A stretch of 64,000 bases of DNA from Mycolicibacterium nivoides (GTDB lineage: Bacteria; Actinomycetota; Actinomycetes; Mycobacteriales; Mycobacteriaceae): assembly GCF_003855255.1 (NCBI RefSeq), contig NZ_CP034072.1, positions 1,488,001 through 1,552,000 of the forward strand. Reading direction: 5' to 3'. Below are positions 27,531 through 48,812 of the stretch, piece after piece; position 1 is the first letter of the stretch, and every line of letters starts with the position of its first letter. A program made the translations under genes and the position numbers. Under the pieces are notes generated by a model. That model was not told the DNA's origin, made no database searches, and saw only the letters and a list, made by a program, of their open reading frames with translations.

Positions 27531-28856
27531 TCAGAAGTAGGTGCGGATCAGGTCGACGACGACGGGATCCGTCTCGTTCTGCGCCACGACGGGGATCCAT
27601 CGCCACTTGTCGAAAGCGGTACAGGGGTGGGAAAGTCCCAGTCGCACAACGTCGCCCACGCGGATATCGGAGTCGGTCGGGATGGTGAGGAAGGCGTGCT
27701 GGTCGTTGACGGCCACGATCTCCGCATTCGTGAGCGGACGTGCGGGTGCGCCGAGCTGGGAGGCGACCAGTTGGGGCGTGGGCAACCCCTCGTCGAATGG
27801 GACATCCCGCTTCCCGGCGTCCAGCAGTGCCAGCCGGGGTTCGGGGCGTGACACCACCCGCGCCCAGGTGTGCATGGCCGAGCGCAGCCGGTAGTTCTCA
27901 CCGCCGCGGCCGAACGGCGTGATCCCGGTGTAGAAGCCGTCGTCGTGGATGATGTAGGCCCCGGCACGGACCACGACGTGTGTGCGGCCGCCGGCCAGCG
28001 GGGCCAGGACTTCTGCCACGAGATCGAAATAGGCACTGCCACCGGCGGTTACGTACACATCGGCCTCGGCAGGGTAGTGGCCCTCGGTTTCGATGAGCCG
28101 GTGCAGCCGAGCCATTTCCTCCAGGTAGTGCCGAACGCGGGACAGTGACGCCTCGGACGCGTCGTGCGCCAGCGATCCCTCGTAGCCGCACACCCCGGCA
28201 AGGCGCAGATTGGCGGAGGCCGCTATCCGTGCGGCCACCGCCGCAGCCTCGTCGACCGAGCGGGCTCCGGTCCGCCCACCGACCTCGCCGAGTTCGACCA
28301 GTACCGCAATCGGCCGGGCCACCCGGGTGTCGGACAGTGCCGCGTCCATCGCATCGACCGTGGCTGCCGAGTCCGCCCAGGTGAGTACCTCAAGATCGGG
28401 CCGGGCGGCCATCTCGCCGGCCAGCCAGCGCAGCGCGGCCGGGTCGACCAGTGCATTGGCGAGCAGGATGCGCCGAACGCCGAAGTTCACCGCGACGCGG
28501 ACCTGGCTCGGCGTGGCAAGGGTGATACCCCATGCGCCGCTGCGCAATTGACGGTCCCACAGCACCGGCGACATGGTGGTCTTCCCGTGCGGTGCCAGTT
28601 CGACCCCGTGAGCTGTGCACCAGGCCGCCATGGCGGCCACATTGTCTTCGATGGCCGAATCGTCCAGTGTCATCACCGGTGTGGTGAAAGCCGACAGGCG
28701 GGGCCGGGTGGCCAGGAACTCCGCGGTGGTGAGGCCGTCGGCCTCGACCGGAAGGGCCTTGTCCAATTCCGACAGGCGCTCGGCGCGGAGGGCGTCCCAC
28801 GCCCGACTGTCCGGCGTGGGCTCGCCTCGCGTCGTCATGCCGATCGTGTCCTCCAT
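27531..28856 (-). CDS. PLP-dependent D-amino acid deaminase / dehydratase (DSD1-like, alanine-racemase fold)
   Basis: The 441-residue protein has the fold-type III barrel of D-threonine aldolases and eukaryotic-type D-serine dehydratases. The PLP lysine is in LAPHGKTTMSP, and SPVLWDRQLRSGAWGITLAT and LANALVDP follow. The C-terminal domain ends with LSHPCTAFDKWRWIPVV, carrying the His and Cys ligands of the metal site. Relatives convert D-serine, D-threonine or D-glucosaminate to a keto acid plus ammonia. As first gene of an operon with KDPG aldolase it most plausibly yields 2-keto-3-deoxygluconate from D-glucosaminate. That substrate is inference. Confidence 0.85.
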   Translation of the reverse strand: MEDTIGMTTRGEPTPDSRAWDALRAERLSELDKALPVEADGLTTAEFLATRPRLSAFTTPVMTLDDSAIEDNVAAMAAWCTAHGVELAPHGKTTMSPVLWDRQLRSGAWGITLATPSQVRVAVNFGVRRILLANALVDPAALRWLAGEMAARPDLEVLTWADSAATVDAMDAALSDTRVARPIAVLVELGEVGGRTGARSVDEAAAVAARIAASANLRLAGVCGYEGSLAHDASEASLSRVRHYLEEMARLHRLIETEGHYPAEADVYVTAGGSAYFDLVAEVLAPLAGGRTHVVVRAGAYIIHDDGFYTGITPFGRGGENYRLRSAMHTWARVVSRPEPRLALLDAGKRDVPFDEGLPTPQLVASQLGAPARPLTNAEIVAVNDQHAFLTIPTDSDIRVGDVVRLGLSHPCTAFDKWRWIPVVAQNETDPVVVDLIRTYF

Positions 28857-28903
28857 GGTGATTCGGGTGCGTCGAGAGCATCAGAACGGTGTGAGCTGCT
28901 GCG

Positions 28904-28954
28904 TTGCACCTGTTGCAATCAGGGTTGCATTTTATGGTGTGACCTGTTTAACAT
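28904..28954. promoter_or_regulatory. Divergent control region with IclR-type palindrome and kinase promoter
   Basis: TTGCACCTGTTGCAA at 28904-28918 is a 15-bp palindrome with five-base arms, the size IclR regulators bind. A third TTGCA copy lies at 28925-28929 inside the -35 box TTGCAT (28925-28930) of a promoter with an 18-base spacer and -10 TAACAT (28949-28954), which would serve the kinase operon. On the minus strand TAAAAT (28935-28929 region) can serve the ammonia-lyase operon. The local IclR gene at 30057 is the obvious regulator. Confidence 0.6.
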
Positions 28955-28998
28955 GACACACAACACCGCGTCAATCGTCTCGATCCCGAAGGACAGCA

Positions 28999-30060
28999 GT
29001 GCCCGAATTGCCCACAGACCCCGTCGGCGGAGTCGCCTGCCTCGGCGAACCGCTGGTCCTGGCTGGTGCGGACACCGAACTGCACCTGGCCGGTGCTCAG
29101 GCTGAACTGCACCTGGCCGGTGCTCAGGCTGAACTGCACCTGGCCGGTGCGGAAGCCAACGTCGCGGCCGGACTCGTCGCCTGGGGCATCCCCGCCTCCT
29201 TCGTCGGCCGGCTGGGCGACGACGAGCACGGCGCACTGATCAGATCCGAACTGATCGAACGCGGCGTCGACATCTCCGCGGTCGAGATCGACCCGACCCG
29301 GCCCACCGGGTACTACTCGAAAGTGACCGCACCCGACGAGGTGGGGGAGCCGCGCAGTGTCAGCAGATACAGCAGGGCAGGCTCGGCGGCCTCCGCGATG
29401 GAACCCGGATTCCTGGACTCGGAGGCGGTCCTATCCGCATTCGGGCGCGCATCGGTCGTGCACTGCAGCGGCATCACACCCGCCCTGTCCGATACCTGCC
29501 GGTCCATGATGCGCCGGTTGCTGACGGACCGGCCGGGCATCACCGGGCTGGTGAGCTTCGATGTCAACTGGCGCGAACAGCTCTGGCCCGACGGTGATCC
29601 GGCCGAGGTGATCGCCCTGGCCAACCTGGCCGACATCGTGCTGGTGGGCGCCGACGAGGCGATCCGGGTCGCGGGCACCGACGATCCGGTTGCGTTGCGT
29701 CGCATCCTGCCGAATCCGGAGACATTGGTCATCAAGGATGGTGCGGAGCAGGCGATCGCGGTGGATCGGACCGGCGAGGTGATCGTCGTCCCGGCGCTGC
29801 GCGTCGATGTGGTCGAGCCGGTGGGCGCGGGCGATGCCTTCGCGGCGGGATTCCTCAGCGGCGTTGTGCTGGATGAGGATCCGGAATCATGCCTGCGGCG
29901 CGGCCACATCGGAGCCGCCGTCACCCTGACCGTCGTAGCGGATTCGGCGCCGCCACCGCCCGACGCGTCGATCGAACATCTGCTCATCTGCACGGACGGA
30001 GAGTGGGCCGCGACGAGGGTCAGCGAGGTCGGATTCTTCGTGTGCGGGAGCAGGCGGTGA
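28999..30060 (+). CDS. PfkB-family sugar kinase, probable 2-keto-3-deoxygluconate kinase
   Basis: The 353-residue ribokinase-fold enzyme has the N-terminal substrate region (AGAEANVAAGLVAWG), the FDVNWREQLW segment typical of 2-keto-3-deoxygluconate kinases and the anion-hole signature PVGAGDAFAAGF with the catalytic Asp. It would phosphorylate 2-keto-3-deoxygluconate to the KDPG that the aldolase at 25290 cleaves. The start GTG 28999 follows GAAGGA. The N-terminal region is unusual: a 27-bp unit is repeated in tandem, adding two extra ELHLAGAQA units just before the substrate loop. The stop overlaps the IclR start. Confidence 0.87.
   Translation: MPELPTDPVGGVACLGEPLVLAGADTELHLAGAQAELHLAGAQAELHLAGAEANVAAGLVAWGIPASFVGRLGDDEHGALIRSELIERGVDISAVEIDPTRPTGYYSKVTAPDEVGEPRSVSRYSRAGSAASAMEPGFLDSEAVLSAFGRASVVHCSGITPALSDTCRSMMRRLLTDRPGITGLVSFDVNWREQLWPDGDPAEVIALANLADIVLVGADEAIRVAGTDDPVALRRILPNPETLVIKDGAEQAIAVDRTGEVIVVPALRVDVVEPVGAGDAFAAGFLSGVVLDEDPESCLRRGHIGAAVTLTVVADSAPPPPDASIEHLLICTDGEWAATRVSEVGFFVCGSRR
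29077..29150 (+). repeat. In-frame 27-bp tandem repeat inside the sugar kinase gene
   Basis: Two identical 27-bp copies (29077-29103 and 29104-29130) are followed by a third that matches for 20 bases (29131-29150). Each copy encodes ELHLAGAQA. Kinase relatives have a single such segment, so this is a recent slipped-strand or minisatellite expansion. Confidence 0.95.
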
Positions 30061-30803
30061 GCCAGAGCGTCGCACGGGCGTTGCATCTGTTGATTCAGCT
30101 GGGCAACGGTCCGGCCAGCCTGGACGAGCTCGCAGCCGCCACCGATGTGCACAAGACCACCGTGATGAGGCTGCTGCGCACATTGTCCGACGAGCGGTTC
30201 ACGTTCCGCGACAACAACAATCGCTATCACCTCGGATCAAGGGTCTTCGAACTCGCCGCCCACGGCACCGATCAGCGGGAGATCCGTCAGATCGCCTCGC
30301 GTCATCTCGTCGAGTTCAACCGCGAATACGGCCGCACCACCCACCTCGCCGCCATGGAAGGCGGCGACATCGTGTATATCGACAAGCTCGAATCACACGA
30401 TCAGATCCGGATGTACTCGCGCATCGGCCTGACCGCCAACCTCAACTCCACGGCCGTCGCCAAGGTGATCCTCGCCGACCTGCCCGATGCCGAACTGCGG
30501 CGGATCGTCGCGACCATGGACTTCACCCGGCGCACGGCCAACACCATCACGACGCCCGAGGCGTACCTGCGAGAGATCGAGACCGTGCGGGTTCAGGGCT
30601 GGGCGCACGACCGCGAAGAGAACGAGCCGTCGATCAATTGCGTGGGCTCACCGATCCGCGGTGCGAGCGGCCGTGTCGTCGCGGCGGTTTCGGTGTCGGT
30701 GCCCGACGTCGTGCTCCCGTTCGAACAGGTCCTTGAACTTCTGCCGCCGTTGCAGGCGGTGTGTGAACGCATCTCTGCCGAATGCGGCTATCGGCCCTCG
30801 TAA
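30057..30803 (+). CDS. IclR-family transcriptional regulator
   Basis: The 248-residue regulator has an N-terminal winged helix (SLDELAAATDVHKTTVMRLLRTL) and the C-terminal IclR effector domain (THLAAMEGGDIVYIDKLES, GLTANLNSTAVAKVILA, SINCVGSPI). GTG 30057 overlaps the kinase stop (GTGA). IclR proteins sense small acids and usually control an adjacent divergent operon; the palindrome at 28904 is the likely site, and a sugar acid intermediate the likely ligand. Confidence 0.92.
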   Translation: MSQSVARALHLLIQLGNGPASLDELAAATDVHKTTVMRLLRTLSDERFTFRDNNNRYHLGSRVFELAAHGTDQREIRQIASRHLVEFNREYGRTTHLAAMEGGDIVYIDKLESHDQIRMYSRIGLTANLNSTAVAKVILADLPDAELRRIVATMDFTRRTANTITTPEAYLREIETVRVQGWAHDREENEPSINCVGSPIRGASGRVVAAVSVSVPDVVLPFEQVLELLPPLQAVCERISAECGYRPS

Positions 30804-30851
30804 CTCGACCGGAAATCATCGAAAAACACCGAAAGCAGAGGAGATTCCACC

Positions 30852-31256
30852 GTGTCCGATTCCCAGGTCATCCGTACCGATGACGCACCGGCGCCGGCCC
30901 ACACCTTCAGCCAGGGCATCCGTAAGGGCGGACTCCTGCAGGTGTCGGGCCAGGGTCCGATGGACCCCGCCACCAACACCTACATCGGTGAGGGTGATGT
31001 GCGGACGCAGACCCGTCGCACGCTGGAGAACGTCAAGGCGATCCTGGCGGCGGGCGGCGCCGGTGTCGACGATGTCCTGATGTTCCGGGTCTACCTCACC
31101 AAGCGCGAAGACTTCGCGGCCATGAATGACGTGTACGGCGAGTTCATCGCCGAGAACGTCAAGTCCGACCAGCTTCCATGCCGGACAACGGTATTCGTCG
31201 ACCTCCCGCACGAGGTCATGCTGGTGGAGATCGACGCGCTGGCCGCCGTGGGCTAA
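30852..31256 (+). CDS. RidA-family enamine/imine deaminase
   Basis: This 134-residue member of the YjgF/YER057c/UK114 family has FSQGIRKGGLLQVSGQGPMDP, the central [16 protein letters not shown] helix and the terminal LPCRTTVFVDLPHEVMLVEIDA, where the conserved Arg binds the carboxylate. RidA proteins hydrolyse reactive 2-aminoacrylate-type enamines released by PLP ammonia-lyases. A role beside the DSD1-like enzyme at 27531 is therefore direct. GTG 30852 is preceded by AGAGGAG. It closes the plus-strand operon; the stop overlaps the convergent dehydrogenase stop. Confidence 0.92.
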   Translation: MSDSQVIRTDDAPAPAHTFSQGIRKGGLLQVSGQGPMDPATNTYIGEGDVRTQTRRTLENVKAILAAGGAGVDDVLMFRVYLTKREDFAAMNDVYGEFIAENVKSDQLPCRTTVFVDLPHEVMLVEIDALAAVG

Positions 31257-32485
31257 CTGAGCAGACCGCGTGCCACGTGGGTGATCTGCACCTCGTTGCT
31301 GCCGGCGTAGATCATCAACGACTTGGCATCGCGGGCCAACTGCTCCACCCGGTACTCGGTCATGTAGCCGTTGCCGCCGAACAGCTGCACTGCCTCCATG
31401 GCGACGTCGGTGGCGGCCTGCGAGCAGTACCACTTGATCGCAGAGGCCTCGGCGAGGGAGATCGGCACCCCCTTCTCGCCGGATTCGATGACCCGGAACA
31501 GCATGTTGCGCACATTCATCCGGGCCACTTCCATGTTGGCCAGTTTGAGCTGGATCAGCTGGAACTGGCTGATCTCCTGGCCCCACAGGGTGCGTGTCTT
31601 GGCGTAGTCGACGCTCAACCGCAGGCATTCCTCGATCACGCCGAGTGCCATCGCGGCCACCCCGATGCGTTCGGCCGAGAAGTTGGACCGGGCGCTGGCC
31701 CGGCCTTCGTCTGGCCCGTCGGTTCCTTCGGTCTCGCCGAGCAGCCGATCGCGGCCCAGTCGGACGTTGTTGAAGAACAGTTCACCGGTGCGCGAGGAGT
31801 GGATGCCCATCTTGCGGAACGGCTTCGACTGCTCGAAGCCCTCCATGCCGCGATCGAGCACAAAGGTCAGCACCTTGCGATTGCGCTTGTCCGCACCATC
31901 ACCCTCATCGAGCTTGGCGTAGACCACCACGACGTCGGCGTCGGGCCCGTTGGTGATGAAGGTCTTCTGTCCGTTGAGGATGTAGTCGTCCCCGTCACGG
32001 GTGACATAGGACTTCATGCCGCCGAACGCGTCCGATCCCGAATCGGGCTCGGTGATCGCCCACGCACCGATCTTCTCGTAGGTCACCAACCCGGGCAGCC
32101 AGCGTTCCTGCTGGGCCAGCGTGCCGCGGCTCTGGATGGTCGACACGGTCAGGCCCAGGCTGACGCCCAGCCCGGTGACCAGACCCATCGATACCCGGCA
32201 CAGCTCGCTGATCACGACGAAACCCATGCCCGGCGACCCGCCGCCGAACATCCCGCTGCGGGCGCCGGACGACTTGCTCTCACCGCTGCGCAGCTTCGCC
32301 AGCCGCTTGTCCAGCGACTCCTTGGCGAGGGCATCAATGCCGAACGTGGCGAACAGCTTTCGCACGATCGGATACGGCTCCATGTCGCCGCTCTCGAGCT
32401 CATCGAGGTGGGGCCGGATTTCCTTGTCCACGAACTCGCGTACGGCGTCCCGGACAGCTATGTCGACATCAGACCAATCAAGCAT
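31253..32485 (-). CDS. Acyl-CoA dehydrogenase (FadE type)
   Basis: The 410-residue flavoprotein oxidises an acyl-CoA at the alpha-beta bond. Family motifs are AWAITEPDSGSDAFGG, TFITNGPDADV, RTLWGQEISQFQ and LFGGNGYMTEYRVEQLARDAK. In place of the usual catalytic Glu of the IYEGT motif it has IYAGSNE. A Glu in SAERIGVAAMALG occupies the alternative base position used by isovaleryl- and long-chain enzymes, so it is probably active. The substrate is unknown. It is followed on the same strand by no other gene, and lies downstream of the DUF2236 gene with a 27-base gap, perhaps in one transcript. Confidence 0.9.
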   Translation of the reverse strand: MLDWSDVDIAVRDAVREFVDKEIRPHLDELESGDMEPYPIVRKLFATFGIDALAKESLDKRLAKLRSGESKSSGARSGMFGGGSPGMGFVVISELCRVSMGLVTGLGVSLGLTVSTIQSRGTLAQQERWLPGLVTYEKIGAWAITEPDSGSDAFGGMKSYVTRDGDDYILNGQKTFITNGPDADVVVVYAKLDEGDGADKRNRKVLTFVLDRGMEGFEQSKPFRKMGIHSSRTGELFFNNVRLGRDRLLGETEGTDGPDEGRASARSNFSAERIGVAAMALGVIEECLRLSVDYAKTRTLWGQEISQFQLIQLKLANMEVARMNVRNMLFRVIESGEKGVPISLAEASAIKWYCSQAATDVAMEAVQLFGGNGYMTEYRVEQLARDAKSLMIYAGSNEVQITHVARGLLS

Positions 32486-32512
32486 CTCGACAGCTTAGAC
32501 ACGTGTCAAAAG

Positions 32513-33532
32513 TCAGGCCGCGGGGCGTCGGGCCGGGCGTAGCGCCGGTAGTGAGAATGTGGTGTGTACCAGGGCTCCGGCGCGGTCCAGCAGTGTTTTG
32601 CGCCGCGACACGTAATGCATGGGAAGCCCTCGCCGGTCGCGGGGCGGGTCCATGAAGCTCGGTGCTTCCACCAGCGGGCCGTCGACCGGCAGCTTGCCGG
32701 CCGCGCGGCGGTAGGCCGACAGGGCGCGCGGGTGCAGCCTGATCTCGTCGGGGACCGCGACGAATGCCAGTTCGACCATCTTGCCGAATACCCGCAGCAG
32801 AACTTCGTCACCGGGGGTCCAGCGCATTCCGGCCTTCTCCCGCACCGCCGGGTCGAACAGACCGGCTGCGATCCAGCGCTGCGCCCCGACGAGGGGTCTG
32901 AACAGCTGGTCCCACACCGGCGTCGGCATCAACACGAACCACGGCTTGGGGATCCGGATGGTGAAGATGTCGAGGGTGGCCCGGTTGATCTCGAGCTCGT
33001 CGCGGCACTTGGCGTCCCAGTACTCCTGAAACTCCTCCCAGTCCTTGGGGACTGGCCTCATGCTCATGCCGTACATGCGATACCACTGCACGTGCTCGTC
33101 GAACAGTTGACGCTTCTCGGCCTCGGTGAGGCCGCCGCAGAAATACTCCGCGGTCTTGATGATCAGCATGAAGAAGGTGGCGTGTGCCCAGTAGAACGTC
33201 TCCGGGTTCAGCGCGTGATAGCGCCGGCCCTGGCCGTCGACACCCTTGATGGTGGTGTGGAACCCCTTGATCTGCGCGCCGGTGTCCGGCGCGCGGTCGC
33301 CGTCGTAGACCACGCCCATGATCGGGTACACCGACCGTGCCACGCGCTGCAGCGGCTCTCGCAACAGGATCGAATGTTCCTCGACACCGGCGCCGAGTTC
33401 GGGATACATGTTCTGGATCGCGCCGATCCAGACGCCCAGCATCCCGGTGCGCAGGTCGCCGAAGTACTTCCAGGTGAGCGAATCCGGGCCGAGGGGATCG
33501 TGCTCGCCGGCGATGGTGGTTCGTGTGGTCAT
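32513..33532 (-). CDS. DUF2236 / MpaB-type oxygenase family protein
   Basis: The 339-residue protein has the DUF2236 pattern of latex-clearing and MpaB-like haem oxygenases: WKYFGDLRTGMLGVWIGAIQNMYP, a His-rich core with FHTTIKGVDGQGRRYHALNPETFYWAHATFF and a later Arg/His region. These are helical, haem-containing proteins; the substrate is unknown, and mycobacteria have many paralogues. ATG 33532 is used. Its promoter carries a perfect 16-bp palindrome between the -35 and -10 boxes (33578-33606), so it is probably repressed by a TetR-type regulator not encoded next to it. Confidence 0.85.
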   Translation of the reverse strand: MTTRTTIAGEHDPLGPDSLTWKYFGDLRTGMLGVWIGAIQNMYPELGAGVEEHSILLREPLQRVARSVYPIMGVVYDGDRAPDTGAQIKGFHTTIKGVDGQGRRYHALNPETFYWAHATFFMLIIKTAEYFCGGLTEAEKRQLFDEHVQWYRMYGMSMRPVPKDWEEFQEYWDAKCRDELEINRATLDIFTIRIPKPWFVLMPTPVWDQLFRPLVGAQRWIAAGLFDPAVREKAGMRWTPGDEVLLRVFGKMVELAFVAVPDEIRLHPRALSAYRRAAGKLPVDGPLVEAPSFMDPPRDRRGLPMHYVSRRKTLLDRAGALVHTTFSLPALRPARRPAA

Positions 33533-33577
33533 TGCGTCCTCGTTGACTCGTCATGACGTGAATCACAGCTGGACTCA

Positions 33578-33606
33578 ACGATAGTATTGACAACGCACGT
33601 TGTCTA
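33578..33606 (-). promoter_or_regulatory. Promoter with TetR-type operator before the DUF2236 gene
   Basis: On the minus strand -35 TAGACA (33606-33601), a 17-base spacer and -10 TATCGT (33583-33578) form a good promoter. GACAACGCACGTTGTC at 33589-33604, a perfect palindrome with seven-base arms, fills the space between the boxes, where a bound repressor would block polymerase. Confidence 0.7.
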
Positions 33607-33748
33607 CGACGCCGCGGCGCGTCGCCGCGCACTGTTATTCGGTGGGTATCGTGGCGCCACAGCGCTGTGACCAGCCGGGTTTGCCGGCGCCGGAGAAGTG
33701 TGGGCAAACCCGCTCGTGGCGTGATTGCCGCCCGGTCCGCGCGCCACC

Positions 33749-33754
33749 TACTCT
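33749..33754 (+). promoter_or_regulatory. -10 box of the leaderless adenylate cyclase gene
   Basis: TACTCT at 33749-33754 places +1 at 33761, the G of the GTG start codon. No convincing -35 is present. Confidence 0.65.
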
Positions 33755-33760
33755 TGCGCT

Positions 33761-34648
33761 GTGGATGGCGAGCCGTTCGATGACCCGTCCGGCCGAGTCG
33801 GGGATGTCGAGCAGGCGCCGCAGCAGCGCGCGGTTCGGGCACCCGGGTTGCCGGGTCCGCTGGGGTGGGTGCAGCGCACCAACCGCAGCCCGGCCGTCAT
33901 CGATCTGGTCCGGCGGGTCCGTCGGGCGCTGCCCGGGGATCCGGATTTCGGTGACCGCCTCTCGGTTTCGGGAGAAGGCGGTCCCCGGGCGGCCGCGCGG
34001 GTGGCTGACCGCCTGCTGGACCGTGACGCCGCCTCGCGTGAGGTCAGTTTGGGGGCATTGCAGGTCTGGCAGGCGCTGACCGAACGTGTCTCGGGAACTC
34101 CGGCCAATCCCGAGGTGACCCTGGTGTTCACCGACCTGGTCGGTTTCAGTTCGTGGTCTCTGCGCTCCGGTGACGACGCCACATTGCGGTTGCTGCGGCG
34201 GGTGGCGCAGGTGATCGAGCCCCCGGTGCTGGAAGCCGGCGGTCACATCGTCAAACGCATGGGCGACGGCATGATGGCGGTGTTCTCCGATCCGGGTACC
34301 GCCCTGAGGGCGATGCTCGTCGCGCTCGACGGTGTGAAGGGCATCGACATGGACGGCTACGCGCCGCGCATGCGGGTCGGTATCCACACCGGGCGTCCAC
34401 AGCGCATCGGGTCGGACTGGCTCGGGGTCGACGTCAACATCACGGCCCGGGTGATGGAGCGAGCCGCCAACGGCGGGCTCGTTGTGTCCCACACCACGCT
34501 GGAGGGCATCTCCGAAGAGGAGCTGGCCGAACTCGGGGTCAGTGTCAAACGTCAACGACGGCAGATGTTCTCGACCAAGCCGGAAGGCGTGCCCGACGAT
34601 CTGGTGATGTACCGGGTGAAGACGTCAGGGCCGTTGCCGGCTCCCTGA
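33761..34648 (+). CDS. Class III adenylate cyclase (Rv1647-like)
   Basis: The 295-residue protein has an N-terminal regulatory region and a class III cyclase domain. Metal-binding Asp125 is in FTDLVGF and Asp169 in RMGDGMM. Lys165 and Asp224 are the pair that selects ATP over GTP, and Asn226 and Arg230 (VDVNITAR) stabilise the transition state, so all catalytic residues are present for cAMP synthesis. M. tuberculosis Rv1647 lies at the same place before pheS. The GTG at 33761 is chosen because the -10 box puts +1 exactly there; longer versions would have to start inside the promoter. It is soluble, with no membrane segment. Confidence 0.93.
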   Translation: MDGEPFDDPSGRVGDVEQAPQQRAVRAPGLPGPLGWVQRTNRSPAVIDLVRRVRRALPGDPDFGDRLSVSGEGGPRAAARVADRLLDRDAASREVSLGALQVWQALTERVSGTPANPEVTLVFTDLVGFSSWSLRSGDDATLRLLRRVAQVIEPPVLEAGGHIVKRMGDGMMAVFSDPGTALRAMLVALDGVKGIDMDGYAPRMRVGIHTGRPQRIGSDWLGVDVNITARVMERAANGGLVVSHTTLEGISEEELAELGVSVKRQRRQMFSTKPEGVPDDLVMYRVKTSGPLPAP

Positions 34649-34698
34649 GCGCTGCCGGAGTGCCCGATCAGCGTGGCCGGTGAGGTAGCTGAGGGTAA

Positions 34699-40691
<5,993 letters not shown>

Positions 40692-40695
<4 letters not shown>

Positions 40696-41566
40696 GCCAA
40701 GCCATCGAGCGCGGCGTCAAGGCCCAGGTGCTCGCCTCGGCGCTGCCGTGGCTCAAGCAACTGCACGGCAAGATCGTCGTCGTCAAGTACGGCGGCAACG
40801 CGATGACCGACGACACCCTCAAGGCGGCCTTCGCCGCCGACATGGTGTTTCTGCGCAACTGCGGCATCCATCCGGTGGTGGTGCACGGCGGCGGGCCGCA
40901 GATCAGCGCGATGCTCAAGAAGCTCGGCATCCCAGGCGATTTCAAGGGCGGCTTCCGGGTGACCACCCCGGAGGTCCTCGATGTGGCGCGCATGGTGCTG
41001 TTCGGTCAGGTGGGCCGCGAGCTGGTCAACCTGATCAACGCCCACGGCCCCTACGCGGTGGGCCTCACCGGTGAGGACGCGCACCTGTTCACCGCGGTGC
41101 GGCGCAGCGTCACCGTGGACGGCGTGGCAACCGACATCGGGCTGGTCGGCGACGTCGAACATGTCAACGCCGATTCGTTGCTGGATCTCATTGCCGCGGG
41201 CCGGATTCCGGTGGTCTCCACCATCGGGCCCGATGCCGACGGCGTGGTGCACAACATCAATGCCGACACCGCGGCCGCGGCCCTGGCCGAGGCTTTGGGC
41301 GCCGAGAAGCTGGTCATGCTCACCGATGTGGAGGGCCTCTACACCGATTGGCCCGACCGCTCGTCGCTGGTCACCGAGATCGACACGGCTGCACTGACGC
41401 AACTGCTGCCGACACTCGAGTCGGGCATGGTGCCCAAGATCGAAGCATGCCTGCGGGCGGTGGCCGGCGGGGTGCCGAGCGCGCACGTGATCGACGGCCG
41501 CGTCGAACACTGCGTGCTGGTCGAGCTTTTCACCGATGAAGGAACTGGAACCAAGGTGGTATCGGC

Positions 41567-41570
<4 letters not shown>
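40692..41570 (+). CDS. argB: Acetylglutamate kinase
   Basis: This 292-residue amino-acid kinase phosphorylates N-acetylglutamate and is the usual feedback-inhibited step. The glycine-rich [20 protein letters not shown] and [20 protein letters not shown] blocks are visible. ATG 40692 overlaps the argJ stop. The N-terminal extension before VVKYGG fits the arginine-sensitive hexameric class. Confidence 0.97.
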
Positions 41571-44144
<2,574 letters not shown>

Positions 44145-44167
44145 AGCTCAGAACAAGGAGATTGCTC

Positions 44168-48685
<4,518 letters not shown>

Positions 48686-48812
48686 CGCCGCCGACCCTAT
48701 CTGCCGGTGGCCGTGACAGTGGCATCGCATGGGGCCACTGTCGACGTCCGGGTGATCAAGTCGGTGATCGGTTGCTGTTGTGCCATGATGACCTCGTCAA
48801 TCGGGGGTCGGG

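Noticed and set aside
29077..29150. CRISPR-like direct repeats
   Set aside because: Repeats are contiguous, in frame, without spacers, and part of the kinase coding sequence; no cas genes exist in the window.
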